This document shows positions 7,530 to 17,275 of a DNA stretch of 64,000 nucleotides, in pieces; within the stretch, counting starts at the first letter, position 1; each line of letters opens with the position of its first letter. The notes beneath the pieces were generated by a model. It was given only the letters and a program-made list of their open reading frames with translations. It ran no database searches and was not told where the DNA came from. The position numbers were made by a program, and so were the translations under genes. The stretch comes from Stappia stellulata DSM 5886. Its GTDB lineage: Bacteria > Pseudomonadota > Alphaproteobacteria > Rhizobiales > Stappiaceae. The DNA lies in NCBI RefSeq assembly GCF_000423705.1, contig NZ_KE384083.1:124001-188000 (forward strand), written 5' to 3'.

Positions 7530-9409
7530 ACGGCATCCGGTGCAACAGCGAGAAGCTCGAACACCGGCACGGGATTGCCGTAGCCCTTGATTTCGGTGTC
7601 GCCCGCACTCCTGAAGGCAAACCGGCCACCGACACGCTCCACCACGTCGGCGCTGACCAGGATCGAAGTCCCGAGATCACGGTTGAGGCCCTCCAGCCGG
7701 GAGGCCAGGTTCACCGTACTGCCAAGGGCGGTGTAGTTCATCCGGTCGGAGCTTCCCACATTGCCGATGATCGCCTGCCCGCTGTGGATGCCGATCCTGG
7801 TGCGCACGGCCGGGGCGCCCGTTCCGGTCCAGGCGGACGTCATGGCCGAGGTTTCCGCGATGACCGCAAGAGCCGCCGCACAGGCTTTGGCGGGATGATC
7901 CTTCGATGTCATCGGCGCGTTCCAGAATGCCATAACCGCATCGCCGATGTATTTGTCGATCGTCGCTCCGTGCGCATGCAGGATTTCTGTCACCCGCTCG
8001 AAATACTGCGACATGCGCAACATCACCTCTTCCGGCTCGAGATGGGATGACATCGCCGTGAAATTCTCCAGATCCATGAAGAACACGGTCACGTCCCGCC
8101 GCTCCCCCCCAAGCGCGGGAGGGGTGTCGCTTGCGACCAGCTGGCGTACCAGCGCCTTTGGCGCATAAAGGGAAAACATCGACAGGCTGTGGCGCATGCG
8201 TTCCATCGCCCGCTGCAACACATCGATTTCCCGAATAATCGAACCGGCGGCGATCTCGCGCTCGAGCTCGAACCGGCCGATACGCTCGGCCGCCTCGCCC
8301 AGCTCCTGGACCGGCCGGGAGATCCGACGCGCCACCAGCCAGATCAGGGGTATACTCAGCAGGACGATCAGCAGCGACACCACCAGCGTCCGGCGCGACG
8401 CCGCCTCGATCGGGCCGACGACGGCGCTGCGCGGCATCGCCACCACGAGGTTTTCCGCCGCACCGCCACCCAGATCGACGGGATTGCGCCGCACGAGCCA
8501 GGTCTGGCCGGACACATTCACGCTGGTCGCGCGCAACAAGGGATCGCCGGCCAGGCGCTTCACCAGAAGCTCCAGTTTTTCGCGCCGCTGCTCTTGGGTC
8601 ATGGCATTCTTTGCGCCGTTCCGCTGTTCGACGCCCGAGTGTGCCAGAATGGTGCCGTCGTCATGAAACAGCGCGACGATGCCGTCCTCCGCCTGCGGAA
8701 CGGCATTGAGGAACGCGGTCAGCTCCGCCAGCGTGACATCCATGCCGACAACACCGCCGGGAAAGCCTTGCGCCAGCGTCAGCCCGAGTTTCTCGGTGCC
8801 GGAAAAGCGGTAGGTATCCGTGCGCACCAGCCCGCCACCCTCGCGGGCCAGACGATACCAGGGACGTCCGCGAGGATCGTAGGGCTCGCCGGGTTCGACC
8901 CGGGTGGCCAGCAACACTCCGTTCGCGTCGAGAAATCGCGCGTAGCTGATCGGGAAATCCCGCCCGTTGCGCAAGATCACGCTTTCCTGAAAGACCGTTT
9001 CAGCCGGCGCGCCCTTGTCCGCGAGAAAGCCCGGGGGCCGATGTGCGGCAGCCGCGATCTGATAATGGTCGCCCCCCTCGAAACCGACGAACACGGCCGA
9101 CGCCTGAGGCAAATCCTTCAACAGGGACAGCATTCGCGCGCGCAGCGGATGGCCGGAAACCGACGGCAACGTGGAAAGCGCGCTCCAGAACGTGGCCTGG
9201 CGCAAGGACCGCTCGATCGGCTCGACATGCGCCGAAATCCGCAGATCGATTGTCTCCAGCGCCCGGTCCATCAGCGCATTGGCGGCGACCTCCGCATTGT
9301 CGGAACCTTGCCGATGCGAATAGGAAATGATCGCGCCGGCAAGACCGAGAGCGATCACCAGAGTGATTGAGAAGATACTGGGCGTGATGGCAATGCGCGC
9401 GCGGGTCAT
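7526..9409 (-). CDS. Membrane-bound class III adenylate/guanylate cyclase
   Basis: 627 residues. Helix 1 at about 10-30, a periplasmic sensor of about 300 residues that looks like a Cache domain, helix 2 at about 336-356 (LVVSLLIVLLSIPLIWLVAR), a HAMP linker beginning ISRPVQELGEAAERIG, then a C-terminal class III cyclase domain. The two metal aspartates are in VFFMDLENFT (near 445) and DKYIGDAVMAFW (near 489; its Lys would read the base), and the Asn/Arg pair is in GSTVNLASRLEGL. At the second base-reading position the protein has Thr (NYTALG), as in CyaC-type adenylate cyclases, so cAMP is the likely product. The usual Asp of GDTVN is Ser here. Ligand unknown. The gene stands alone between hupE and the iol operon. 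Confidence 0.88.
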   Translation of the reverse strand: MTRARIAITPSIFSITLVIALGLAGAIISYSHRQGSDNAEVAANALMDRALETIDLRISAHVEPIERSLRQATFWSALSTLPSVSGHPLRARMLSLLKDLPQASAVFVGFEGGDHYQIAAAAHRPPGFLADKGAPAETVFQESVILRNGRDFPISYARFLDANGVLLATRVEPGEPYDPRGRPWYRLAREGGGLVRTDTYRFSGTEKLGLTLAQGFPGGVVGMDVTLAELTAFLNAVPQAEDGIVALFHDDGTILAHSGVEQRNGAKNAMTQEQRREKLELLVKRLAGDPLLRATSVNVSGQTWLVRRNPVDLGGGAAENLVVAMPRSAVVGPIEAASRRTLVVSLLIVLLSIPLIWLVARRISRPVQELGEAAERIGRFELEREIAAGSIIREIDVLQRAMERMRHSLSMFSLYAPKALVRQLVASDTPPALGGERRDVTVFFMDLENFTAMSSHLEPEEVMLRMSQYFERVTEILHAHGATIDKYIGDAVMAFWNAPMTSKDHPAKACAAALAVIAETSAMTSAWTGTGAPAVRTRIGIHSGQAIIGNVGSSDRMNYTALGSTVNLASRLEGLNRDLGTSILVSADVVERVGGRFAFRSAGDTEIKGYGNPVPVFELLAVAPDAV

Positions 9410-9487
9410 GACGATGGAAGTGCCAGACCCGGATCAAACGCGCAACAAGGCAATGCGCGCGCCCTCACCGCCTGCCACCGTCGCAAG

Positions 9488-10294
9488 TCAGGCCTCCGCG
9501 TCGCGACGCGCGATCCAGTCATGATCGGGATGGTTCTTGAAGCGCCATTTGCGCAGCGGCCCGGCCATGACGTTCAGATAGTACATCTCGTAGCCATGGG
9601 GCGCGCCGCAGGGGTGATGCCCCCTGGGAACGAGGACGACGTCGCCGTCGGAGACGGCCATCGTCTCGTCGAGGCTCCCGTCCTCGGTGAAGACCCGCTG
9701 GAAGCCGAAGCCGCTCGCCGGATCGAGACGGTGATAATAGGTTTCCTCCAGATAGGTCATCTCCGGAAAGGCGTCCTCGTCATGCCGGTGCGGAGGATAG
9801 GACGACCAGTTTCCGGCGGGCGTGAACACCTCCGTCACCAGCAGGCTGTCGGCGATGTCCTTGTCCTCCATCGCGATCGGATGGATGTAACGGGTGTTCG
9901 CCCCCTTGCCGCGCTCCTCGAAGCCGATGTTCTCTATGCGCCGCGCCGGGTGACCGCCCTGCCCGGGCGCGGTACAGACCGCGAGCGTGCAGGGCGTGGT
10001 CGCCCTTGCCCGCCAGCTGCTGTCGTTCGGGACATAGACGCAATGCGGTTTCGTTTTCTCGAACACGCTCATCCGCTCGCCCATCTCGCCGAACTGCGTT
10101 CCGTCGGCCTCGATGTCCGCCTTGCCCTCGACAAGCACCAGGATCGCCTCGCGGCCGCCCGTGGCCTCCTCGGCCGTTTCTCCAGGCTGGAGCCGGTAGA
10201 GCGAAAAGCCGACGTAGCCCCAACCGGCGCTTTCGGGAGTGATATCATGCAGCTTGCCCTGCGTTCCGTTCGGCTTCACCAGCAGCTTCGACAT
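9488..10294 (-). CDS. iolB: 5-deoxy-glucuronate isomerase IolB
   Basis: 268 residues. IolB converts 5-deoxy-D-glucuronate to 5-dehydro-2-deoxy-D-gluconate in myo-inositol breakdown. It is a bicupin; the metal-binding histidines are visible in SSYPPHRHDEDAFPEM and in VPRGHHPCGAPHGYEMYYLN. ATG 10294 (MSKLLVKPNG) is preceded by GGGGGAG at good spacing, which decides against the longer frame to 10327. It is the last gene of the iolC-iolD-iolE-iolB operon, and its ribosome site overlaps the end of iolE, so it is probably coupled. No terminator is obvious after the stop. Confidence 0.96.
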   Translation of the reverse strand: MSKLLVKPNGTQGKLHDITPESAGWGYVGFSLYRLQPGETAEEATGGREAILVLVEGKADIEADGTQFGEMGERMSVFEKTKPHCVYVPNDSSWRARATTPCTLAVCTAPGQGGHPARRIENIGFEERGKGANTRYIHPIAMEDKDIADSLLVTEVFTPAGNWSSYPPHRHDEDAFPEMTYLEETYYHRLDPASGFGFQRVFTEDGSLDETMAVSDGDVVLVPRGHHPCGAPHGYEMYYLNVMAGPLRKWRFKNHPDHDWIARRDAEA

Positions 10295-10298
10295 CCGT

Positions 10299-11222
10299 TC
10301 ACTCCCCCTGGTCTTGCAATTGCGCACCGGCGTCGAGCCCGGTGGCGCGCGCCATCTCGCGCAGCGCCGTAAGCCCCATCGACTGATAGAAGACCGGATC
10401 GCGCACGTCCGGGTCCTGTTCCGCCTCGATCACCAGCCAGCCTGAATAGCCATGCTCCGCAGCAACCTTCAGCACCGGCTCGAAGGCAACGGCCCCGTCC
10501 GGATCGCCCGGCACGGTGAAGACGCCGCGGCGGACACCCTCAAGGAAACTCAAGCCTTCGTTGCGCACCTCGGCCATGATCTCGGGCCGGACGTTCTTGG
10601 CATGAAGGTGCGACACGCGCCCCATGTGGCGGCGGGCGAGCGCCTCCGGATCGCCGCCGCCGAAAAACGCATGGCCCGTGTCCAGCAGGAGCCGTGTCGC
10701 CGGTCCGGTCAGCTCCATCAGCCGGTCGATCTCCGCCTCGCTCTCCACCACCGTTCCCATGTGGTGATGATAGACCAGCGGCACGCCCTCGGCCGCGCAA
10801 TGCGCCGACACCTTCTCAAGATCCGCGCAGAAGGAAGCGAAGCGCTCCGGCTCCAGGCGCGGGCGGTCGTTGACCGGCACACCGTCGTTGCCGTGCACCG
10901 CGTTGGATGTCTCGCAGGCGATCAGCACCGGACAGCCCATCGCCTTCAGCCGCGCCAGATGCGGACCGATGGCGCGGATTTCCTCCTCCGCCGAGCGCGT
11001 CAGCAGGTTGAGCGAATACCAGGCGGACACGAACCGCAATCCGTACGGCTGCAGCACGGCTTCAAGCTCTCCCGGATCGGTTGGAAACTTGTGCCCGTTC
11101 TCGATGCCGTCGAAGCCGATCCGCGATGCATCGCCCAGACAGGTCTCAAGTGGAATATGCGCGCCCAGCGTCTGGTCGTCGTCATTCGACCAGGCAATCG
11201 GGTTGGTGCCGTAAAGGATCAT
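10299..11222 (-). CDS. iolE: Inosose dehydratase IolE
   Basis: 307 residues, a TIM-barrel protein of the xylose-isomerase-like (AP-endonuclease 2) superfamily. It removes water from 2-keto-myo-inositol to give 3D-(3,5/4)-trihydroxycyclohexane-1,2-dione, the substrate of IolD. The chain starts [16 protein letters not shown], typical for IolE, and contains the metal-site segments [36 protein letters not shown] and [10 protein letters not shown]. The length equals the family norm of about 300. The start lies 25 bp after the iolD stop, within the iol operon. Confidence 0.95.
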   Translation of the reverse strand: MILYGTNPIAWSNDDDQTLGAHIPLETCLGDASRIGFDGIENGHKFPTDPGELEAVLQPYGLRFVSAWYSLNLLTRSAEEEIRAIGPHLARLKAMGCPVLIACETSNAVHGNDGVPVNDRPRLEPERFASFCADLEKVSAHCAAEGVPLVYHHHMGTVVESEAEIDRLMELTGPATRLLLDTGHAFFGGGDPEALARRHMGRVSHLHAKNVRPEIMAEVRNEGLSFLEGVRRGVFTVPGDPDGAVAFEPVLKVAAEHGYSGWLVIEAEQDPDVRDPVFYQSMGLTALREMARATGLDAGAQLQDQGE

Positions 11223-11247
11223 GACAATCGCCCTGCTCCGTCGCCCG

Positions 11248-13077
11248 TCAGTTCGACGAACGGCGCTGTTTCAAAATGGTTTCATAGTGCTGACGGGCGT
11301 CGCGCACCCTTGCCTGTCCGGAGACCTCCGGCACCGCGACATCCCACCAGTGACCGCCGGCCTCGGTGGAGGCGAGCGGATCGGTGTCGATCACGATCAC
11401 ATGGCTGCGCGGCGAGGACCGCGCGCGGGAAAGCGCCTCTTCCAACCCCGCGACACCGTCGACCTTTTCCGAGATCGCCCCCATCGATGCGGCATGGGCG
11501 GCAAAGTCGATGTCGCTCGGCGTGGCGTGGCGCGCCGTGTCGAGCAGATTGTTGAAGCTCTCGCTGCCGGTCGCGACCTGCAGGCGGTTGATGCAGCCGA
11601 AACCGCGGTTGTCGAGCAGGACGACGACGATCTTGAGGCCGAGCATCACCGAGGTGGCAAGCTCGGAGTTCATCATCATGTAGGAGCCGTCGCCGACCAT
11701 CACGACCACCTCGCGGTCGGGGCACGCCATCTTGGCGCCAAGCCCGCCGGCGATCTCGTAGCCCATGCAGGAGTAGCCGTATTCCATGTGGTATCCGCCC
11801 GGCCGGGCCGCCTTCCAGAGCTTGTGCAGCTCCCCGGGCAACCCCCCAGCCGCTCCAAGCACGACCGCAGTGTCCTCCAGGCCGCGCTGCACCGCCCCGA
11901 TCACCTGGGCGTCGCTTGGCAGGGCATTGCCCTCCGGCGCATCGGTGACAGCCGCAACGGCGGCCATCCATGCGTCCTTGAGAGCAGGGTCGGGTGCCGA
12001 TGCCGCGTGCTTTCCAAGTGCTGCGCTCAGGTCTTCCAGTCCCCCACGCGCATCCGCGACCAGCGGCAAGGCATCGTGTTTCGCGGCGTCATAGGCGGCC
12101 ACGTTAAGACATAAAAGACGACAGGCCGGGTTCTTGAAAAGCGCCCACGACCCGGTGGTGAAATCCTGCAGACGCGTGCCGACGGCAATGACCAGATCCG
12201 CCCGCTCGGCGACATCGTTCGCACTGGCGGCTCCGGTGACGCCAATGGCACCGAGATTGAGCGGATGATCGACGGCAAGTGCCGACTTGCCGGCCTGGGT
12301 TTCCGCAACCGGGATGCAATGGCGCTCGGCGAAGGCACGCAGCGCGTCGCAAGCGCCCGAATAATGCACCCCGCCGCCAGCGACGATCAGCGGCGTCTTC
12401 GCCGCCTTGATCGCCTGCGTCGCCGCCAGAAGCTCCGCGACATCCGCGCGCGGCCGGCGCATCCGCCACACGCGTTCGGCAAAGAAGCTCTCCGGCCAGT
12501 CGAAGGCCTCGGCCTGCACGTCCTGGCAAAATGCCAGCGTCACCGGGCCGCAGTCCGCCGGGTCGGTGAAGACGCGCATGGCGCGCGGCAACGCCGTCAA
12601 CAGCTGCTCGGGTCTCTGGATGCGGTCGAAATAGCGGCTCACGGGGCGAAAACAGTCGTTGGCGGAAACCGTCCCGTCCTCGAAGTTCTCGACTTGCTGC
12701 AACACCGGATCGGGTGCGCGGTTGGAAAAGACATCGCCCGGCACGAACAGCACCGGCAGCCGGTTGACATGCGCCAGTGCTGCCGCCGTGACCATATTGG
12801 TCGCGCCCGGGCCGATGGAGGTCGTGACGGCCATGGCCTGCCGGCGGTTCCTAGCCTTGGCGAAGGCAATCGCCGCATGGGCCATCCCCTGCTCGTTGTG
12901 CCCGCGCCAGGTCGGGAAAGCATCGCCCGCCTGCTGAAGCGCTTCCCCCAGTCCGGCGACATTGCCGTGACCGAAGATCGCCCAGCATCCGGGAACCAGG
13001 CGCTCGCCATCGCCGTTCTTCTGGGCCGCGAGGTAGCGCACCATGGCCTGTGCCGCAGTCAGCCGGATCGTCGTCAT
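11248..13077 (-). CDS. iolD: 3D-(3,5/4)-trihydroxycyclohexane-1,2-dione hydrolase IolD
   Basis: 609-residue thiamine-diphosphate enzyme that opens the inositol-derived ring dione to 5-deoxy-glucuronate. ATG 13077 ([16 protein letters not shown]) overlaps the iolC stop by 4 bp, so a longer in-frame extension into iolC is rejected. Three-domain layout of the acetolactate synthase family: N-terminal Pyr domain with the activating Glu region near [13 protein letters not shown], a central domain, and a C-terminal PP domain with [17 protein letters not shown] and [14 protein letters not shown], the GDG...N site that holds Mg-ThDP. Length matches the family (about 610-640). Confidence 0.96.
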   Translation of the reverse strand: MTTIRLTAAQAMVRYLAAQKNGDGERLVPGCWAIFGHGNVAGLGEALQQAGDAFPTWRGHNEQGMAHAAIAFAKARNRRQAMAVTTSIGPGATNMVTAAALAHVNRLPVLFVPGDVFSNRAPDPVLQQVENFEDGTVSANDCFRPVSRYFDRIQRPEQLLTALPRAMRVFTDPADCGPVTLAFCQDVQAEAFDWPESFFAERVWRMRRPRADVAELLAATQAIKAAKTPLIVAGGGVHYSGACDALRAFAERHCIPVAETQAGKSALAVDHPLNLGAIGVTGAASANDVAERADLVIAVGTRLQDFTTGSWALFKNPACRLLCLNVAAYDAAKHDALPLVADARGGLEDLSAALGKHAASAPDPALKDAWMAAVAAVTDAPEGNALPSDAQVIGAVQRGLEDTAVVLGAAGGLPGELHKLWKAARPGGYHMEYGYSCMGYEIAGGLGAKMACPDREVVVMVGDGSYMMMNSELATSVMLGLKIVVVLLDNRGFGCINRLQVATGSESFNNLLDTARHATPSDIDFAAHAASMGAISEKVDGVAGLEEALSRARSSPRSHVIVIDTDPLASTEAGGHWWDVAVPEVSGQARVRDARQHYETILKQRRSSN

Positions 13078-15017
13078 ATTGCCATTCCCTGCTTGGCGAA
13101 TTGCGGAGCGGATGCGGCGCGTGCCGCATCCCAGATCGCGCACAGGCGCGCGAAGGTGTCCGCCATCTCCGCGATGGCGGCCGCATCGTCGATTTCGCCC
13201 GTGAACCAACGGCGTGCCGGACCGGCGAAGATCGTCCGCCCGACGGCAAAGCCTTTCACAAGATCGAAGCCTGCGGCAATCGCGAGGCTCGCCTCAAGCT
13301 CCGCCATCGGCGCGTCGAGCCCGAGCACGACAATGCCGCGCACATGCGGATCGTTGCATGCGACCGTCGCGCATGTCCGCTCCCAGGCCCGCGCACTGGC
13401 GGAGGGTTCGAGCTTCCACCAGTCGGGATAGACGCCGAGATCGTAGAAGCGCTGAATGATCGTCGCCGTGATGGTCTCATCGACCGGCCCGACCTTGGAC
13501 GGGATCACCTCAAGCAGGAATTCAAGGCCGTTTGCCCGCACGGCCCGGGCAAGGCGGACGACGGTCTCTTCCTGCTGCCTCTTCAGATCCGGCGCATCGT
13601 CGGGATGGTAGAAGCACAGCACCTTGACCACCTGCCCGGCCGGCCATTCCGCCAGATCCGAGCCGAAATCCGGCCCGATCTCAAGCGCCAGCGGGCGCGA
13701 CCCCGGCTCTTCCACCGGTCGTCCGACCCAAAGGCCCGTGCCGGCGGCCGCATGCAAGGCGGTCTCGCCAAGCCGTCCGTCGCATAGGATGCCATAGCCG
13801 GATCGCCCGTCCTGCACCCGGCGCGCGGCCTCGAGGCACAGCTCCTTAAACGCAGGAATGCGGGAGGCTTCCGCACCGGCTTCCCGGGCAAGCTCCTCAA
13901 GCTGCTTGCGATGATCGAAGGCAAAGACGCGCATCGTCGACCAGTCGCCCTTGCGGTTGGTCGACCAGTGGATCTGCTCCAACTCCGCGTCGTGGCGAAG
14001 CGCAGGCGTGCGCACGCCGCGCTCCAGGAAAAACCGCAGTTCCTCCCAACTCGGATAGGCCGGCGCACAGCCATGCCGCGACACGGCCAGCGCACCACAG
14101 GCATTGGCGTAGGTCAGCGCGGTTTCCCACGGCTCACCCTTCAGCCAGCCGCGCAGCAGGCCCGACATGAACCCGTCCCCCGCGCCAAGCACGTTGAACA
14201 CCTCGATCGGGAACCCCGGACCGGAAATACCGTCTTCGAGCGTGTCGGGAATGCCCCCGGTGAAGGCAACGGCGCCCATCGGCCCGCGCTTGCACACGAG
14301 CGTTGCATCTGAGACAGCGCGCACGGCGCGCAGCGCGGCAAGCGTGTCGGTCGTTCCGCCCGCGATGTGGAACTCCTCCTCCGTCCCGACGATGAGATCG
14401 AAGAGATGCAGCGTGGACTGAAGCCGGGCCGTCACCATGTCGGAGGCGATGAAGCGGCTTTCGCCGGCGTCATGCCCGGCAAGTCCCCAGAGGTTTGGCC
14501 GGTAATCAATGTCGAGCGCCGTGCGGGCACCGGTGTCGCGCGCGATCCCCAGCGCCTTGAGCACGGCAGCTTCAGTGCGCGGATGCGACAGGTGAGTGCC
14601 GGTCGCCGTCACGCAGCGCGCCGAGGCGATGAACCCTGCATCGATATCGTCCTCGCACAAAGCCATGTCCGCGCAATTCTCTCGGTAGAAGATCAGCGGA
14701 AACTGCTCGTGATCGCGAATCCCGAGCAGCACAAGCGCCGTCAGCCGCTCCGGATCCGTGACCACGCCGCGCGTATCGACACCTTCCGATTCAAGCTGTT
14801 CGCGAATGAACCGCCCCATGTGCTCGTCGCCGACCCGCGTAATCAGTGCCGACTTCAGTCCCAAACGCGCGGTTCCCGCCGCCATGTTCGTTGGCGACCC
14901 GCCGATATACTTGGAAAAGGCGCGCATATCCTCGAGCCGACCGCCCACCTGCGCCCCGTAGAGGTCGACGGAGGACCGTCCAATCGTGATGACGTCGAGA
15001 TACCTGCCGTCTTCCAT
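13074..15017 (-). CDS. iolC: Bifunctional 5-dehydro-2-deoxygluconokinase / DUF2090 aldolase-like IolC
   Basis: 647 residues, two domains. Residues 1 to about 330 are a PfkB-family sugar kinase (early SSVDLYGAQVGG, YIGGSPTNMAAGTARLG, and the catalytic NVLGAGDGFMSGLL near 275-288), which phosphorylates 5-dehydro-2-deoxygluconate. Residues from about 345 on are a DUF2090 barrel that in many proteobacteria is fused to IolC and is predicted to split the phosphorylated product to malonate semialdehyde and dihydroxyacetone phosphate, replacing separate IolJ. ATG 15017 is the first start after an in-frame stop. It is the first gene of the operon and follows an IolR-type operator and promoter. No iolG, iolA or iolR is in the window. 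Confidence 0.94.
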   Translation of the reverse strand: MEDGRYLDVITIGRSSVDLYGAQVGGRLEDMRAFSKYIGGSPTNMAAGTARLGLKSALITRVGDEHMGRFIREQLESEGVDTRGVVTDPERLTALVLLGIRDHEQFPLIFYRENCADMALCEDDIDAGFIASARCVTATGTHLSHPRTEAAVLKALGIARDTGARTALDIDYRPNLWGLAGHDAGESRFIASDMVTARLQSTLHLFDLIVGTEEEFHIAGGTTDTLAALRAVRAVSDATLVCKRGPMGAVAFTGGIPDTLEDGISGPGFPIEVFNVLGAGDGFMSGLLRGWLKGEPWETALTYANACGALAVSRHGCAPAYPSWEELRFFLERGVRTPALRHDAELEQIHWSTNRKGDWSTMRVFAFDHRKQLEELAREAGAEASRIPAFKELCLEAARRVQDGRSGYGILCDGRLGETALHAAAGTGLWVGRPVEEPGSRPLALEIGPDFGSDLAEWPAGQVVKVLCFYHPDDAPDLKRQQEETVVRLARAVRANGLEFLLEVIPSKVGPVDETITATIIQRFYDLGVYPDWWKLEPSASARAWERTCATVACNDPHVRGIVVLGLDAPMAELEASLAIAAGFDLVKGFAVGRTIFAGPARRWFTGEIDDAAAIAEMADTFARLCAIWDAARAASAPQFAKQGMAI

Positions 15018-15106
15018 TGCTACAACGCACCCGTTTCCATGAAATTTAATGGACGACCACGGCTGGAACCGAATAGCGGCCCAGCCGCAAGATCACCCTC
15101 AAAAAC

Positions 15107-15137
15107 GGAACATAAATTCCATTTTTTACAGCCGCAA
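15107..15137 (-). promoter_or_regulatory. iolC promoter with overlapping IolR-type operator
   Basis: On the minus strand, TTGCGG (15137-15132) and TATGTT (15114-15109) are 17 bp apart and point toward iolC, whose start is about 90 bp downstream. The palindrome GGAACATAAATTCC (15107-15120) lies across the -10 box. It fits GGAA-N6-TTCC, the site recognised by the RpiR-family repressor IolR upstream of iol genes in rhizobia. Binding there would block RNA polymerase in the absence of inositol intermediates. Confidence 0.65.
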
Positions 15138-15555
15138 CCCAATTCTTTCACCGCCCGACCGCCCAAGCACCCCGGCACAATCACTTTCCTCGAGAGCCGA
15201 TACGCGAACGATTGCAACCGCAGATTCGCGAAACCGGCTGGGCCCGACATCCAAATTCGGCATCAAGGCACTTGGATCACAATGGGAAAGGCGCCGAACC
15301 GATGCAAGGTGGCCTGCCCTTCATATCGCCCTCCATCTCGCGCGTTCTCCCATGACTTTCGGACCGCGGCCCAGCCGTCCGTCCGGGCAATCCGGTAATT
15401 TTCCGGACGCGCACGCGCAAAATTGGAATTTTTATTCTAAAAATACCGCTTCTCGATGCCGCGTGCGGTGGCCGCATCGCCGCCCCGTCCGAGCGACCGT
15501 GTCACGATCCCGAGTTTGGCGGCCTGCAGAAACGAAGCTGAAGGGTGAGACGTGC

Positions 15556-15587
15556 TTGCCTGCGCCCCGAAACCGAGGCGCAGGCAA
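15556..15587 (+). repeat. Perfect 11-bp inverted repeat (leader hairpin candidate)
   Basis: TTGCCTGCGCC at 15556-15566 is fully complementary to 15577-15587 across a 10-nt loop. No T-run follows on either strand, so it is not a typical intrinsic terminator. It may be a structured part of the helicase mRNA leader. Confidence 0.45.
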
Positions 15588-15836
15588 AATGATTTTCATT
15601 GCGCTGCAACATCTTCTGTGGTCTACAGGCACCATCCTGGCGCTGCGTAGAGAAACGTCACACGTTCACGGCGCTTCAGGGCAAAGCAACTTTCCTCCCG
15701 ATCGTTGCCCGAGCTGCTCGCACAGCGAGCGCACTCCCAAGGCAGCTGATCTGCGCAAGCTCCCTTTTCGATGACACACGACCGCGACCCTCGCAGGCGA
15801 TGACGCCGCGTTTGGGCGCAGCTCTAAGGATTCCGC

Positions 15837-17192
15837 TTGACCACTTTCAAAGACCTCGGCCTCGCCGACCCGATCCTCAAGGCCGTCGAGGGCGAAGGCT
15901 ACACGACGCCGACGCCGATCCAGGCCCAGGGTATTCCCGCAATTCTCTCCGGTGGCGACGTTCTTGGCCTGGCCCAGACCGGCACCGGCAAGACCGCGTC
16001 CTTCGTCCTTCCCCTGCTCCACCGTATCGCCGAGCAGGGCGGACGCCCGAACCCCAAGACCTGCGGTGCGCTCATTCTCGCACCGACGCGCGAACTCGCT
16101 TCGCAGATCGCCGAGAGCATTCGTGCCTACGGGCAGAAGGTTCGCCATTCCTCGACCGTCGTCGTCGGCGGCGCCCGTGCAATGCCGCAGATCCGCAGCC
16201 TTGCGCGCGGCATGGACATTGTCGTGGCAACACCCGGCCGCCTGCTCGACCACATGTCGACCGGTGCCCTGCGTCTCGACGAGACCACGACCGTGGTGCT
16301 CGACGAAGCCGACCACATGCTCGACCTCGGCTTCCTGCCTGCGATCCGCAAGATCCTGGCCGCCATGCCGCGCCAGCGACAGACGATCCTCCTGTCGGCG
16401 ACCATGCCGAAGCAGATCCGCGCGCTTGCCGCCGACTTCCTGCACGAGCCGCAGGAAATCGCCGTCGCGCCGACGTCCAAGCCGATCGACCGGATCGAAC
16501 AGACGGTTCTGCTGATCGAGCGCGAACAGAAGCGCCAGGCCCTCGTCGACGTGCTGAAGCGCGAAGACATGGACCGCGCCATCGTCTTCACGCGCACCAA
16601 GCACGGCGCCGACAAGGTGACGCGCCAGCTGGAGCAGGCCGGCCTCAACGCCTCCGCGATCCATGGCAACAAGAGCCAGGGCCAGCGCCAGAAGACGCTG
16701 GAATCCTTCCGCTCGGGCCGGACGCCGATCCTGGTCGCCACCGACATTGCCGCGCGCGGCATCGATGTCGACGGCGTCTCGCATGTGGTGAATTTCGAGC
16801 TCCCCAATGTGCCGGAATCCTACGTGCACCGCATCGGCCGCACGGCACGTGCCGGCAAGAGCGGCTCGGCGATCTCCTTTTGCGACCGCAGCGAGCGTCC
16901 GTTCCTGCGCGACATCGAGAAGCTGATCGGCAAGACGCTGGTCGAGCGCGACGACGACGGCCCGATCGGCCGCCCGTCGAACGGCAAGGGCCGCAAGCCC
17001 GCACGCCGTCCGTTCAAGCCGCGCGGCGATGGCGCCCATGCGTCCGACGGTGGCCCGAACGGCTCGCGCGGTCCGCGCGACGGCAAGCCCGCCGGCGACA
17101 AGCGCCCCTATCGCGGCCCGCGCCCCGGTTCGCAGTCGGATGGCGGACAAGGCGGCCGTTTCCGCGGCCCGCGCTCGGCAAACGCCAGCTGA
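15837..17192 (+). CDS. DEAD-box ATP-dependent RNA helicase (RhlE type)
   Basis: 451 residues. All helicase motifs are present in order: Q motif TPTPIQAQGIP, motif I AQTGTGKT (about 47-54), Ia PTRELASQI, Ib TPGRLLDH, II DEAD (about 158-161), III SAT, then domain 2 with IVFTRTKHGAD, VATDIAARGIDV and HRIGRTARAG. From about 365 the tail is arginine/glycine/proline-rich and disordered, typical for RNA-binding extensions of RhlE. The start is TTG at 15837, preceded by AAGGA (15827-15831); no ATG in frame fits better. It stands alone with its own intrinsic terminator. Likely roles are ribosome assembly and RNA decay in the cold, as for the family. Confidence 0.93.
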   Translation: MTTFKDLGLADPILKAVEGEGYTTPTPIQAQGIPAILSGGDVLGLAQTGTGKTASFVLPLLHRIAEQGGRPNPKTCGALILAPTRELASQIAESIRAYGQKVRHSSTVVVGGARAMPQIRSLARGMDIVVATPGRLLDHMSTGALRLDETTTVVLDEADHMLDLGFLPAIRKILAAMPRQRQTILLSATMPKQIRALAADFLHEPQEIAVAPTSKPIDRIEQTVLLIEREQKRQALVDVLKREDMDRAIVFTRTKHGADKVTRQLEQAGLNASAIHGNKSQGQRQKTLESFRSGRTPILVATDIAARGIDVDGVSHVVNFELPNVPESYVHRIGRTARAGKSGSAISFCDRSERPFLRDIEKLIGKTLVERDDDGPIGRPSNGKGRKPARRPFKPRGDGAHASDGGPNGSRGPRDGKPAGDKRPYRGPRPGSQSDGGQGGRFRGPRSANAS

Positions 17193-17221
17193 TCCAGCCT
17201 CACAAGGCTGAACCGACAAAC

Positions 17222-17258
17222 AAAAAAGCGCCGGGCAGCGATGCTCCGGCGCTTTTTT
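17222..17258 (+). terminator. Intrinsic terminator after the helicase gene
   Basis: A 13-bp stem (17222-17234 with 17246-17258; aaaaaagcgccgg / ccggcgctttttt) with an 11-nt loop and six T at the end. The A-run on the other side makes it bidirectional, so it can also end transcription of the convergent hydrolase gene at 17276. Confidence 0.92.
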
Positions 17259-17275
17259 CCGTCATGCGTTCCGGG

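Larger units (their letters stand above)
15018..15836. other. 819-bp divergent intergenic region iolC / DEAD-box helicase
   Basis: The iol promoter and operator lie at 15107-15137. A second, weaker site GGAATTTTTATTCT at 15425-15438 differs from the IolR pattern at one base. A perfect 11-bp stem with a 10-nt loop (15556-15566 with 15577-15587) stands about 250 bp before the helicase start and may be part of its leader. Reading frames here have arginine/proline-rich, unstructured translations and no homology I recognise; I see no gene. Confidence 0.5.

Noticed and set aside
15049-15774. Possible 241-residue protein between iolC and the helicase
   Set aside because: It runs through the iol promoter and operator and has a low-complexity, basic translation with no homologous motif.
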